Program-made: the position numbers and the translations under genes | Notes under the pieces: model-generated | The model's input: only the letters and a program-made list of their open reading frames with translations | Database searches by the model: none | What the model was told of the DNA's origin: nothing | Assembly (NCBI GenBank): GCA_021203515.1 | Contig: JAJQAY010000014.1 | Location: forward strand, 1-49,796 | Direction of reading: 5' to 3' | From: Bacteroides sp. | GTDB lineage: Bacteria; Bacteroidota; Bacteroidia; Bacteroidales; Bacteroidaceae | DNA: 49,796 nt | Shown here: positions 35,672-46,513 of the stretch, in pieces | Layout: each line of letters starts with the position of its first letter | Numbering within the stretch: position 1 is the first letter of the stretch

Positions 35672-36759
35672 TTAATGCCTCGACATTATAATTTTTTTTG
35701 AAATATATTGGCTGAAAGTTTCATAAACAGCTGCCTCCGAATATTTCTTCATAAAGACTTCATACGAATACTCGTTAAAAGTATTCCGTTTCATTCCGGA
35801 AAGTCCCGCTATGTATTCTTCGGCGGTATTGCACAATCCACCTACTCGGTTAAAATCGACTTCTATCCCTTCAAAAGCTTCTGTTGTACCATATACATTC
35901 TTTCCGTAACGAAGGGCTTCAATAGTCTTGGTTTTCATTCCCGATCCAGAGAAGATGGGGCAAATTACAGCGGACGCATTCACATAAAGTTCATCCAAAT
36001 TATCCACAAAACCTTTTAAGAATACATTTAGGATAATCGGTTTGATTAATTTTTTTAGACAAAGGTTCGCAACATGATCCTACAACATATACATTCTGTT
36101 TTATTCGAGGAGCGACATTCTCAACAAACCAAGTTATACCCTCCACATTGAAAACAGGAGAAGCCCCTACAAACATTATATAATCATCGCAGTTTTTTCG
36201 ACATAAATCTGTAAGCAAAGCCTTAGATATGGCAGGAAGAAACCGGAAGTAATAGTTGCGCCCTCTTTTGATAATACGTAAATAGTTGGGAAGCATCTCT
36301 TTTATTCAGTGCAATTACGGAATGAGCACAAATTACGGCCAATTGCTCGTTATAATGAATATAGCTTTTAAACAAATAATCTTGTAGCTTTCGTGTAGCT
36401 TGATACCTCAAACTATAATAATCGTATTCCACATTGTGACAGAAAATAATAACCCGACACCTTTTTCCGTCAGACAATCTGCATATTTGCCATAATTACT
36501 ACCGTCCACAAATGCAAAGTCATACTGATTGTGAATTAAATTACGGATTCTTCTACGAACATCACGAGTCTCGCCATACCCTCTTTTAAAGACAATATTA
36601 ATCAAATGTTTCAACGCAGAAACTTTCGGTATCTCTACAAAATCAATATTTTCTTCTCCATACAACTCAATCAGCATTTTTTTTGTTTCGCAATCATCCG
36701 TAATCTCCACCATTTGTCGGTCCGCAATTTATTTTCCTTCCTAAATACAATATTTTCAT
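35672..36759 (-). pseudogene. Glycosyltransferase of the GT4 type, four frameshifts
   Basis: ATG at 36759 opens MKILYLGRKINCGPTNGGDY. The pieces then read EITDDCETKKMLIELYGEEN, VIIFCHNVEYDYYSLRYQA, YIMFVGASPVFNVEGITWFV, and CPIFSGSGMKTKTIEALRYG with VYGTTEAFEGIEVDF. The last two are the GT-B donor domain (the GxxTKxxEAL signature and the E-x7-E region). The indels sum to minus two, giving 361 residues, normal for GT4. It overlaps HddC-GmhB by four bases and precedes the second kinase. Acceptor and donor sugars are unknown, although a GDP-heptose donor would fit its place. Confidence 0.78.
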
Positions 36760-38004
36760 AATAAGACTTTTATAAGATTAAGTAAAGCATCTTTTTGATT
36801 CTGTACTATTTTCCAGCTTTCTCTAAGCCCTGCATTCTCACCTGCTTTCACATCATTTTCACTGTCTCCTATCATATAAGATTGAGACAAATCAATATTC
36901 CAATCTTTTGCAGCCTTTAATATCATACCCGGTTGGGGCTTCCGGCAATCACAAATTATTTTGTATTCTTTACGTTCTTCAGGATAACCGCTATCTGGAT
37001 GGTGAGGACAATAGTAAATAGCATCCAAATAAGCATGCTCCTTGCCCAACATTGTTTCCAACAAAGCATGGATATAATTCAATTCTTCAATGCTGCACAT
37101 ATTGCGGGCTATTACAGGTTGGTTTGTTACGACAATAGCTAGATAACCTTTCTGGTTTATCTGGCGGATAGCCTCTGCCGCACCCGGTATCAGTTCCAAT
37201 TGTTCCGGCTTGTGCAGGAACTTAACCTCCTTATTTATCACCCCGTCTCTATCCAAAAAGACTGCAGCGCGGGGATATTGCTTATTCAAACGGGCTACTT
37301 TCCCACTTATTACATCCTGGCAAACTTTCTCATAACGGTCGGGAGTACCCATATCTTTTATGTATTCGGCAGAAACATAGCCATACATCCGTAAGCCATC
37401 AGATAAACATCGAGAGAAGACATGCTTTTCAAAATTTGATTTTCGCCCTTTGGGAATATAATCTATAACGCGGGGAGAAAGAATAAATAAAGACGCATTC
37501 ACTAAATTACGACTGACAAATCCATCCGGATGAGGTTTGATATGTAACTGAACCAAACGATGCTCATTATCTATTTCCACAATATCCGAATCATAAGGAT
37601 GGTCGTTAGGATGTACGAAAAGAGTAGCCTCCGCCTCATGTTCTTTATGGAATCGCAGCATTTCATCTAGCGCAATGTCCATCACCGTATCTCCATAGAA
37701 CATGAAAAATCTTCTGTAAGTAAATGAGCGATTTCAGGCATAGCCCGGCTGTACCTAAGGGAGCTTCTTCATGATAATAAGTAATTGTAACTCCCCATTT
37801 GGAGCCGTCACCGAAATAATCTTTAATCACATTCCCCAAATGACCGATTACAAATATGAAATCACTAAGACCATACCTTTTGGCCAACTCTATTTGGTAT
37901 TCCAATACAGGTTTACCATTCACAGGTATCATCGCTTTAGGTATTTCGTTATTTACAGAAGCGATACGGGTACCTTGACCACCGGCTATTATTACAACTT
38001 TCAT
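36756..38004 (-). CDS. HddC-GmhB fusion: heptose 1-phosphate guanylyltransferase and heptose bisphosphate phosphatase, two frameshifts
   Basis: Residues about 1-225 are a nucleotidyltransferase (IIAGGQGTRIASVNNEIPKA, a GDP/NDP-sugar pyrophosphorylase start; FYGDTVMD with the metal aspartate). The rest is a HAD-IIIA phosphatase (AVFLDRDGVINKEVKFLHKP, YYCPHHPDSG, CDCRKPQPGM, MIGDSENDVKAG), as in GmhB including its zinc-binding CxH...CxC cysteines. Two single-base losses near 37743 and 37706 break the frame in the first domain; restored, the protein is 416 residues. HddC adds GMP to D-glycero-D-manno-heptose 1-phosphate, and GmhB supplies that by removing the 7-phosphate. The fusion therefore carries two successive steps. 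Confidence 0.9.
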
Positions 38005-38044
38005 TATTTCTTTTCTTGTTTAGTTCCAAAAATTGCAGACTCAA

Positions 38045-38599
38045 CTATTTCACAATAATATGTCCCAACATAATATGGGCTTCCTGAATTCTAGGAGTAT
38101 CATTGGATAGTACAATCAGGCTATAATCTGCTATATCTCCCATTGTGCCCCCATTTCCTGTAAAGGCAATGGTAGCAATCCCCTTCTCTTTGCAGACGTC
38201 AAAGGCATTTATGATATTCTTTGAGTTACCCGAAGTAGATATTCCTATCAACATATCTCCCTTACGTCCCATACCTGCCATCAGGCGTGAATAAATCGCA
38301 TCATAAGAATAATCATTGGCAACTGCCGTCAAATAAGAAGTATTGCAATGTAATGCTTCTGCAGGAAGTTCCTGGCGGTCTATATAAAAACGCCCGGAAA
38401 ACTCAGCCGCCAAGTGTTGAGCATCGGCAGCACTACCTCCATTACCACAGAAATACACCTTGCCTCCATTCTGAAAACAATTGATAATTGCTGTAGAGAT
38501 ACGGGATAATAATTCTGATATTTGTTTATTTACTTGCAATAAGCTAATTGACTGTAAATGCTCTTGCATACGAGTCTCTATCAATCTTTGATTGTCCAT
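38045..38599 (-). CDS. gmhA: Sedoheptulose 7-phosphate isomerase
   Basis: Isomerises sedoheptulose 7-phosphate to D-glycero-D-manno-heptose 7-phosphate. The 184-residue SIS protein has VYFCGNGGSAADAQHLAAEF (phosphate binding), ISTSGNSKNIINAFDV, and FTGNGGTMGDIADYSLIV with the family's metal and substrate residues. The C-terminal IQEAHIMLGHII matches GmhA. It is intact. It overlaps the kinase gene by 19 bases and precedes the HddC-GmhB gene, completing the pathway in order. Confidence 0.95.
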   Translation of the reverse strand: MDNQRLIETRMQEHLQSISLLQVNKQISELLSRISTAIINCFQNGGKVYFCGNGGSAADAQHLAAEFSGRFYIDRQELPAEALHCNTSYLTAVANDYSYDAIYSRLMAGMGRKGDMLIGISTSGNSKNIINAFDVCKEKGIATIAFTGNGGTMGDIADYSLIVLSNDTPRIQEAHIMLGHIIVK

Positions 38600-39612
38600 G
38601 TCGTTAATCCTTGTTCTACAAATTCCACTTTATATATTCTCTCACTATATTTTTCTTCCAAAGCTTTTGCCACCGCATACTTCATCGTACCTGGACAATA
38701 AAAGAACATAAAGCCACCGCCACCGGCTCCTGATATCTTTCCGCCCAAAGCACCATTGACAACCGCAGTCTTATATATATCATCAATTTCAGGAGTAGAT
38801 ATTGATTTAGCCATCTGTTTCTTATACTCCCAACTGTCATTTAAGGCCACTCCCAATTGATTTAATTCATTCCTCAACAATAGATTTTTTATACGATAGG
38901 CCTCACTCTTCACTTTGTGCATAGCTTCAATAGAAGACTCTTTTTTTGTTACTACATTTTGAGACTGTTCCTCTATTATTCGAGCTGACTTACGCCGAGT
39001 ATCTGTGAAATAAAGCAAAGTGTTATGTCCCCATTCATCCAATATTTCTCTATGAATGCGAAGCGGATTCACGATAACTTTGTTATCCGCATAAAACTCC
39101 ATAAAGTTTACTCCACCAAATGTAGCGGCATATTGGTCTTGTTTCCCGCCTGCCATCCGAAGTTCTTTGTGTTCTATTTCATAAGCATACTGGGCTATAT
39201 CATATTCACCCAAAGGAAGTTTCAACCATTCTTTGAAGGCACCGATTATGGAAACGGCAACCGTAGAGGAAGTTCCAAGACCGGAACCGGAAGGAACATC
39301 CATATAGGTAGTCAATTCAAAAGAAAGTGGTTTGCCATTATTAAACCGCCTGACAATAGAATTATATATACCACGTTGGAGCAAGAGATTTCCTTCTAAT
39401 GGAAGTTCTCTTGACATTTCCAGCGCCTCCACCACATCCTCATTGATCTGTCTGAATATTATTTTCCCATTGTTCAATGGTTTTATTGTAGCATAAGAAT
39501 AGAGATTTACTGTTACATTCAATATTGCTCCACCATATAACTCTGAATATGGAGAAACATCCGCCCCACCGGCTATGCCTAAGCGAAAGGGGGCTTTACT
39601 TCTAATAATCAT
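38581..39612 (-). CDS. hddA: D-glycero-D-manno-heptose 7-phosphate kinase
   Basis: Forms the heptose 1,7-bisphosphate. The 343-residue GHMP kinase starts [20 protein letters not shown] at ATG 39612; an upstream in-frame start at 39633 is less likely because the intervening residues are unconserved. It has the ATP-binding [20 protein letters not shown] and the C-terminal [37 protein letters not shown] is the conserved central strand also seen in its paralogue at 34647. The gene is intact, next to gmhA, and shares four bases with the acyltransferase stop. Confidence 0.93.
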   Translation of the reverse strand: MIIRSKAPFRLGIAGGADVSPYSELYGGAILNVTVNLYSYATIKPLNNGKIIFRQINEDVVEALEMSRELPLEGNLLLQRGIYNSIVRRFNNGKPLSFELTTYMDVPSGSGLGTSSTVAVSIIGAFKEWLKLPLGEYDIAQYAYEIEHKELRMAGGKQDQYAATFGGVNFMEFYADNKVIVNPLRIHREILDEWGHNTLLYFTDTRRKSARIIEEQSQNVVTKKESSIEAMHKVKSEAYRIKNLLLRNELNQLGVALNDSWEYKKQMAKSISTPEIDDIYKTAVVNGALGGKISGAGGGGFMFFYCPGTMKYAVAKALEEKYSERIYKVEFVEQGLTTWTIKD

Positions 39613-40198
39613 ATATAAAGGTATTTTACACAAAGAACATATAGTGATATGTACATATTTTCATCCAACCATGGAAAATAGTTATGCGTGTATTTTAAGT
39701 TATTCGTTCTTTTACCAACCACTTTTGCCGGTATACCTGCAACAATGGTCATTGGAGGTACATCTTTAGTAACAACCGAACAACAGGCCACTACAGCACC
39801 CTTACCGATATGTACTCCTGGCAAAACAGTGACACGCGAAGCAATCCAAACGTAATCTTCTATAATAACATCTCCACCTATTGAAGAATGATAATCATCG
39901 TTTACATTATGTTCTAACGTCCAAATATTTGTTTCTTGTGCTACGTCTACATTATCTTTTATAATCAGTTTCCCTCCTCGTCCATCAAGTAAAACCTTTT
40001 TATTTATCACAGAATGATCGCCTATAGAAACATTCTTCGGTTTACGTACTTCCACAAACGACATAACAGAACTCTGTTTCCTATAGGCATAAATATCTTC
40101 AGAAAACACAATCTAACGCAATGAAACGGGACACACATTACAAGATTCGTAATAAAGAGAAACAATCCGGAGAAAAAATTCTTTAATTTCTTTTTCAT
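39609..40198 (-). CDS. Hexapeptide-repeat acyltransferase, one frameshift
   Basis: ATG at 40198 opens [18 protein letters not shown], then MPIGN, after which the frame shifts by one missing base near 40084 into [20 protein letters not shown]. The rest is a left-handed beta-helix with repeated I/V-G-x4 turns ([50 protein letters not shown]). The [15 protein letters not shown] and [20 protein letters not shown] segments match WcaF/serine-type acetyltransferases; the catalytic histidine is probably in TLEHN. It would O- or N-acetylate a sugar of the polysaccharide. Corrected length 196 residues. Confidence 0.82.
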
Positions 40199-40226
40199 AC
40201 CAATTTGACTAAACAAGCTACTTTTT

Positions 40227-40961
40227 TCATCGACGGAAGATTTTCCTTAATGAAATAATAATACACGCATAAATAAAAAACAATAATGCTTTCAATGAAA
40301 AGCCCTCATTCGTCGCAATCAGGTAATTATAGCGTGCATTCTGATAAGGGTGATTGGATATACCTTCTTCCAAATAGGTAATTATATAGTAATCTACCCT
40401 TTTAAACTGACAACCTCCTACATACAAAGAGTGGATACAATACCCATCTAGAGCATAACCCAAATCTCTTCGAGATAAATCAAAAAGATACTTTTTATGT
40501 ATGGTGGTTCTAACAAAAGAGGCGCCATGTCGATATATAGGCATATATTTCAAAAGAGTTATGTCTTTTCTGCATTCATATTTCTTTTTCTTCCCTTTTT
40601 CATCCAATGAATAACTGTTGCCAAACAACACGTCAGCATTAAAATTTTTAGGATCACAAAATAACGTTTCCAGAACCTTTGGATTAGCAAATGTATCTCC
40701 CGCATTCATAAAGTTTACCCACTCTCCGGTAGCACTCTTTATCCCTTTATTCATTGCATCGTAAATACCTTCATCCGGTTCACTTACCCAATAAGCTATG
40801 CGTTCTGCATATTTATGGATAATATCAATACTCCCGCCAGTACTTCCACCGTCAATAATTATATACTCAATATTGGGATATGTTTGCCCTAGTACAGATT
40901 TAATCGTCTGTTCAAGGGTGTCTACTGCATTATAGCAGACTGTAATAACAGATATCTTCAT
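40227..40961 (-). CDS. Family 2 glycosyltransferase
   Basis: A 244-residue GT-A enzyme: MKISVITVCYNAVDTLEQTI, YIIIDGGSTGGSIDII, WVSEPDEGIYDAMNKGIKSA and GEWVNFMNAGDTFANP, the DxD-equivalent. RHGASFVRTTIHKKYLFDLS is the acceptor-side region. The C-terminus has a hydrophobic helix (SLKALLFFIYACIIISL) that may hold it to the membrane. It is intact and separated from the EpsG-like gene by only 19 bases. Confidence 0.93.
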   Translation of the reverse strand: MKISVITVCYNAVDTLEQTIKSVLGQTYPNIEYIIIDGGSTGGSIDIIHKYAERIAYWVSEPDEGIYDAMNKGIKSATGEWVNFMNAGDTFANPKVLETLFCDPKNFNADVLFGNSYSLDEKGKKKKYECRKDITLLKYMPIYRHGASFVRTTIHKKYLFDLSRRDLGYALDGYCIHSLYVGGCQFKRVDYYIITYLEEGISNHPYQNARYNYLIATNEGFSLKALLFFIYACIIISLRKIFRR

Positions 40962-40980
40962 AGTCTAATAAATGTATAAA

Positions 40981-42125
40981 TCAGGATAAGACAGGCTTTC
41001 CATTAGAATCCCAAATAAAATATAGTGTGGAAGGATTTTCAAAGAAGGAACGGGCTACAACAGAGATATAGAAAAAGTAAACCAAATAAAAGATACAAAA
41101 TCCATAAGCTAATATGTTATATTCTTTTCTATTCTTCAGAACATCCAAAAAAATCATGCCTGAATATATCCAGCGAAAGATTGCGAATAAAGCTCCTATT
41201 CTCATCGCAATTTCTATCTGAGCGCAAATTGGATTGATGATAATACCCACTAATGCCCAATTATAAATAATCATTTTATCCGGATTTTTTTTGTATAATA
41301 ATAACCGACCAAGATTAAATACAATGAGATTATTATGTTAGCAATACCTACTCCTTCTATTTTAGTTCCATCTCCGTTCCCCGTCAGCCATACCTCCGCA
41401 TTAGCCTGATATGTCCAAAATCTCGTTCCCATATTTATTTGTTGTATTATGTCAACAAAAGGCGTCATATATTGTGGAGAGAAGAATAAGAATACAACCA
41501 CATAGACAATAACTGAAGTAAGAGGTTTGACAACAGGACGCTTTATTAAGGAAACCAAATAAAAGGCGACAATATTAATAATCAATCCATAATGTATAAA
41601 AAACTTACAGTAGCAAATATCCAGAACTTGCCCTGTTTACCCTTTAACAAAAACGCTAGTCCTATCAAGAGTATAGAGAAACCCAAGTACCATCTCATCA
41701 AGTTTTCCGCAAGCTCTAAATTCAAAATGAATAATGGAAGCATTAAAGGTAATGCTTTCTTATATTCTTTCATAAAGAAACAGCCTGCGGTAATTAAAAT
41801 AAAGCTAAGAAGAGCTACAAACATTTGGTAACTGAAACCTAAAGCACCCAATATTCTAATTAAGTATAGCCAGATAAATTCATAGCCATCTCCTCTACCA
41901 TGGATAGTTACCTCCTCGAAAAATCAACAATTATTATTATAATCCGTGCCCCGCCCATCTCAGTCCTTCAAATAATGTAAAAATTAGAATTATAGGCCAA
42001 AACATCCAAAGTTTCAAAGCTTGCTTTCTTTCTTCACCCACAAACCATTTAATATCGCTGTCAAAACAAGGAAAAAACGGAAATAAAAGTAGATAAAATG
42101 ATAGTCTGTAGATTGCATGTTCCAA
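40981..42125 (-). pseudogene. EpsG-like polysaccharide polymerase, frameshifts and an in-frame TGA
   Basis: The start MEHAIYRLSFYLLLFPFFPC leads to LFEGLRWAG, and after one extra base is removed the frame reads GTDYNNN, then a TGA at 41924-41926, then FFEEVTIHGRGDGYEFIWLY. Further parts are QMFVALLSFILITAGCFFMK, LENLMRWYLGFSILLIGLAF and the end FYISVVARSFFENPS. The RW-x-GTD and the many helices are those of EpsG family polymerases. Corrections near 41940, 41584 and 41280 give 381 residues. The in-frame TGA may reflect two further errors, or a true stop. The family elongates repeats in the periplasm. Confidence 0.7.
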
Positions 42126-42155
42126 AAACCTAATTCTTTATATTAATCTTCATCT

Positions 42156-43789
42156 TTAAAACGAAGGGAGCATTACATTTGCCGAAGGATATTCTAGCTT
42201 ATAGGTAAGTCCTACAGTATCAACTTGTTCTATGTAGGGTATTTGTCTCTGATTTAATTTTATTCTTAGCCCGACATTATCCTTAAGATAGATTCTAGGA
42301 TTATCCAATTGCTTTATTAAAGTAAAAGCTTTTTGTTGACGACAGTAACAAACAACATTCACAGCGCTTGTTGCAACAAATGAAACACCTATATTTACAA
42401 TCAAAAGAAAATAAATTAATCTCTTTAAATATACCCCCCAATCACTCAGATATGCACGCTCTGCAGATAGCAACATTATCAATGGGAACATATAAAAGAA
42501 TGGTATATATTGGGCCATCCATCCACCCGGTAAAATAAATAGACTAAGGATTAAGATAAATAATATCGCCAAAGATACTTTCCTGTTCCTACTACTCATT
42601 TTGGAAACTGAATACAAGAATATACATAGAAGCATAATGCCACTAAAAAAATTCCAAAACCACTTGTCTTGGGATCAGTTGCAGCAATTCCTTTGATGGC
42701 ATCTATGTTAAAGGTAAAAGGTAAACGCCAGAATACATCATCGTCAATGGATGAACTTGCGTATGAAAAGAAAGACAAAAGTATATTATAAAACCTAGAA
42801 TGACCCCGCATATTTATAGGTGTAGAGCAATCCATAACTCCCTGAAGCTCATCCGATAAAGGATATAGGGGAGTCCCATGGTCCAATATATTGGCTATAT
42901 AAGGACTATATCCAGCCCAACAGAAGCTAATTACAGCCACTAATATAGAAATGGATACTAATGAAAGAACTATGCCGTATTTTTTTTACATACAAATAAT
43001 ATATACAAAAACAGAATATAGTAAAACCCATCCAAAAAGCTGCATTGAACTTTATTAGAAAGGACAAAAATATAACAGCTGATATACATAGACCTTGATA
43101 TAAAAATATTTTTTCCCCTTATTTGTATCAGCGTGGCCAACAAAATAAGTAACAGTGAATAAGTGCTAAAATCTATGTAATATGTAAACCATTGGGCAAC
43201 AACTACAGGTGAGAATGTAAAAATAGCAGTATAAAAAAGCCTTTTCTTTCTTTTCCACTCACTATAAACACTCTTAAAGAAATAATTCATAAAGCAATAT
43301 GACGATATTACCAATATAATGTTAATAGCTTTCCCGGATTCTATTTCGTTGGTCATGGCATAAACTGTTGCTTGAATGGTCTCCAATCCTCTTGCATAAT
43401 GATTTACCCACATTTCATGTCGGGCACCTGTAGCATGATGAACATAAAAAGGATTCCAACCCTCTTTCAATTGAAGGATGCAATCTTGATGATAAGCTAT
43501 TCCATCGTATGAATAGTCGTAAGTAAACGATGATACTAATAACGAAACAGCAACAATTATGATATAGATTAATAAATCAAGTTTCCAATATCCATCTTCA
43601 GATTTATTAATTCCAAACACAGTTCCGGCACCTAGACAAAAAGAAATAGGAAAAATCAAAGCATTTATACTGCTGCCAACAGAGAAAAAAAATGGAGGTA
43701 AGCAATAAATCAGCTACAAGAATAGATAGTAAACTCATTCCTATGATTAATGAATGAATTACTTTTCGACTATTGGTAGTTTTATTCAT
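42156..43789 (-). pseudogene. Large multi-spanning membrane protein of unknown role, three frameshifts
   Basis: The first segment has two helices (VIHSLIIGMSLLSILVADLL). The next segment reads IYIIIVAVSLLVSSFTYDYS, then YDGIAYHQDCILQLKEGWNP and TATVYAM-like EIESGKAINIILVISSYCF. The later parts are VISFCWAGYSPYIANILDHG and YLKRLIYFLLIVNIGVSFVA, ending QVDTVGLTYKLEYPSANVML. Removal or restoration of one base near 43655, 42965 and 42607 gives 544 residues. YDYSYDGIAYHQD, in the first periplasmic loop, is acidic as in GT-C enzymes, so a membrane glycosyltransferase is plausible but not shown. It is the first large gene of the locus. Confidence 0.55.
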
Positions 43790-43806
43790 AAGATATCATT
43801 TTTGTT

Positions 43807-44123
43807 TCAATGTTTATTTTTCAAATCCTCCTCTTGCCTCACCATATACTCTTTTACGAGCCGGATACAGTTTTCTTCATTTTCAGCGGCAAGCAGAAAA
43901 AGGCGAAAGACTCGATAATACTGATCTATATCCGTGCTGACTCCTTTTTTACCTTAGCGTAAGTCCGGGTACTCATATGCGCACTCGAACATAGTATCTT
44001 GATAGTGAGCTTCTTGCCCTGTACGAGTTGTGTACAGCGGAGTATCTCCAAATAGTCGCCAAGCTCCTGGTGATGACTAGGAGAGGCGGGATTGCTTTTC
44101 ATATTGGTTGTGTTTATAATCAT
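43807..44123 (-). CDS. Small HTH-like protein at the start of the polysaccharide operon, one frameshift
   Basis: The frame from 44123 reads IINTTNMKSNPASPSHHQEL, then LSILCSS-type KILCSSAHMSTRTYAKVKK, and then meets a stop. Restoring one A in the run near 43946 continues to GVSTDIDQYYRVFRLFLLAA and EYMVRQEEDLKNKH, ending at TCA 43807-43809 (TGA), 105 residues. ILCSSAHMSTRTYAKVKKG looks like the recognition part of a Cro/XRE-type helix-turn-helix, although I do not recognise the family. The stop is 18 bases from the first membrane-protein gene, so it heads the operon. A perfect-looking palindrome lies 27 bases before its start. Confidence 0.6.
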
Positions 44124-44149
44124 TAATAGCGTTAAATATCCGGCAATTC

Positions 44150-44169
44150 GTGACCACCATGGCGGTCAC
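44150..44169. promoter_or_regulatory. Palindrome GTGACCACCATGGCGGTCAC between divergent genes
   Basis: GTGACC and GGTCAC flank CCATGG with one mismatched pair, giving a 20-base nearly perfect palindrome centred in the 112-base spacer between the HTH-like gene and the VirE/VapE gene. Its position fits an operator for either gene. Confidence 0.6.
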
Positions 44170-44235
44170 ACCGATTTCCCGGGATGGGAATATATAGTGA
44201 AATTCGCAACGTAAAATTAATTTAAAAGTAAAATC

Positions 44236-46346
44236 ATGATGGAAAACATCCAACTCAGCCTATTCAAAGGCTATTCAGACACGTGTCCGCAAGACGTCAC
44301 CTTGCAGCAAATCGTCAATCTCATTCATAGCGACCCTACCGTGCGCGACCATACGGAAAAGTACCGTTACTATTGCAACCTGGGCAACACACATGCAGCC
44401 GGGAAAGAAAAGTCCTCGTGCCCGTGCTTCGCTGTGGCGGTACGCTTCGACGGAGGCAAGAAGCAGGCGAACATCTGTGCTTGCGCCTCGCTTTGCCTGG
44501 TCGACGTGGACGACATTCCCGCCGAACAACTGCCCGAACTCTTCGCCCGCGTCTGTGCCGACCCGCATGTATTGCTGGCCTACGTCACCATCAGCGGCAA
44601 AGGACTGCGCATTCTCTATTGGGCGGACTGCCTCACCGGCGGGCAGGAACAAAGCCTGAAACTTTACGCACAAGCCTTCGAGCAGGGAAACCGCTACTAT
44701 GCCGACCTGCTGGGATGCGAAACCGACGGTAAGTGCAAAAACGTCACCCGCCTGAGTGGACTCTCCTCCGACGCCCACGTGCATTTCAACCCCGAAGCCC
44801 TTCCTTTTCCGGTGGAACAGAAAACCGCCCGGAAGCGTGCGGGAAAACGTCCCCGCCATGCTGCGTTGAAAGATGCCGTCCGGGCGGCACAGACCGAACT
44901 GGAGCAGGCCGATGTCTGCTACGAAGAACATCATCGCAATGAATATATCATGCGCATGGGCTATCTGCTCAATGCTTACGGTGTGCCGCAAGCGGAAGCT
45001 GCGGACTGGGCCGTCGATTGCTTTTCCGATTACGAAGGCGACGTGGCGGGAATTATCCGTTCCTGCTACCAGAAGGAGGAAGAGTATGGAATGCGTCCGC
45101 TGCCCACCGGGAAGCGTCGGAACAAATCCGATGAAGAGCATTTCGCCAACGTAAACGAGATTGAAGACTTCCTGAACTCCCAAGCCATGTTCCGGCACAA
45201 CACCCTCACCGGTCAATGCGAGCTGACTCCTCTCGAACGCTCCACCGAACCGACGGACGAGCCATTCGCACCACTCATCGACCGCGACGTCAACACCTTG
45301 TGGCGACGAATGAACAAACAAGTATCTCCCGTACGCCTGAACGACCTCCACACCATCCTTAAATCCGAATTTGTTCCGTTGTTCAGTCCTTTCGAAGAAT
45401 ATCTCGAAGGACTGAAAACCTGGGACGGGGTCACCGACTATATCGGGCAACTGACAGACACGGTGCACATCAAAGGCGACCATGCCCGCTTCACCGAGTA
45501 TTTCCGGAAATGGTTTGTCGGCATCCTGTCCGCCTTCTTCGACAAGGGAGTGACCAACCACGAAATCCTTGTCTTCATCGGTGAGCAGGGCATCTACAAA
45601 ACCACGTGGTCCAATTTTCTTCTGCCGCCGCCGTTGCAACGCTATTTCTATACCAAAATGAACAGCGACCGCATGACTAAGGACGACCAGTTTACGATGA
45701 CCGAATTCATCCTCATCTGCCTGGAAGAGATTGATGAGATGACACTGACAAATCTCAACCAACTGAAGGCGATGACCGGCATGAAGACCGTCAACGAGCG
45801 AGTGGCCTACGGACGAAACAAAGAGCACCGGCCGCACATCGCCAGCTTCTGCGATACGGGAAATAACCTTTTGTTTCTGAACGACCCTTCCGGTAGCCGC
45901 CGCTGGCTTCCGTTCGAAGTCCTGAGGATAGACGACCCCAACACGCATCCCTTCAACTATGAAGGCATTTACAGCCAGGCGTACTCGCTTTGGAAAAGCG
46001 GGTTCAAATATTGGTTACCCCGGAAGAAATCGATATATTGAAAGAGCATAACAGCGAATTTGAATCGCCCGATTTGGAGAAAGAACTCATACTTACTTAT
46101 TTCCGTCGCCCGTTGCCGGACGAAGTGGGTATCTTCGTGAGTACCGCCTACATACTGTCGCGCATCAGCGGAGGTATCAAGCAGACACTCAGTCCTACAA
46201 AAATAGGTTTAGTGATGCGTAAAGCCGGATTTACGCCCACGCGTCTATCCAGCGGACAACGGGGCTATCGGGTCGTAGAATACTCAGTAGAAGAAATGCA
46301 GCGAAATCGTCAGGCCACAGCACGCTTCACGATGGAGCCTAAGTAA
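44236..46346 (+). CDS. VirE-N / VapE domain protein (primase-helicase-like), one frameshift
   Basis: The N-terminal part has the VirE_N-type domain (LVDVDDIPAEQLPEL, VTISGKGLRILYW, and a DIP metal-like site), followed by a linker and a superfamily-3-like VapE ATPase: FIGEQGIYKTTW (Walker A, GxxGxxKT), ICLEEIDEMT (Walker B), then LKAMTGMKTVNERVAYGRN and DPSGSRRWLPFEV. One missing base near 46016 separates WKSGFKYWL from TPEEIDILKEHNSEFES, and the corrected protein has 703 residues. Such proteins lie beside Bacteroides capsule loci and in mobile elements. Their role is not established. The start may be the second Met at 44239. Confidence 0.87.
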
Positions 46347-46349
46347 ATT

Positions 46350-46498
46350 CTTCGACACTTCGTCACCTTCGACACCTATTTGTTAAGAGTACGTATAGAG
46401 TATTATACATATAATGCAAAAAGCGTTTCTATATATTATGATATATATCCCTATATAAAGGTACGAAAACAAGTGTCGAAGGTGACGAAGTGTCGAAG
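46350..46498. repeat. Perfect 26-bp inverted repeat framing an AT-rich core
   Basis: CTTCGACACTTCGTCACCTT begins the left arm (46350-46375), and the exact 26-base reverse complement is at 46473-46498, 97 bases apart. Each arm contains CTTCGACAC twice around TTCGTCAC. The core is AT-rich (many TATA steps). The right end lies directly against the CTATCG array. It could be a small transposon-like unit, but no flanking duplication is seen. Confidence 0.9.
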
Positions 46499-46513
46499 TC
46501 TCGTATGGTAGCC

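Noticed and set aside
44275..45948. 557-residue open frame on the minus strand opposite the VirE/VapE gene
   Set aside because: It lies entirely opposite a well-supported gene in a GC-rich region, which creates long shadow frames. It shows no family motifs and no start signal.
46350..46498. CRISPR array or insertion sequence
   Set aside because: There is one pair of arms, not a repeat series, and no transposase frame within the 97-base core. No target duplication is visible.
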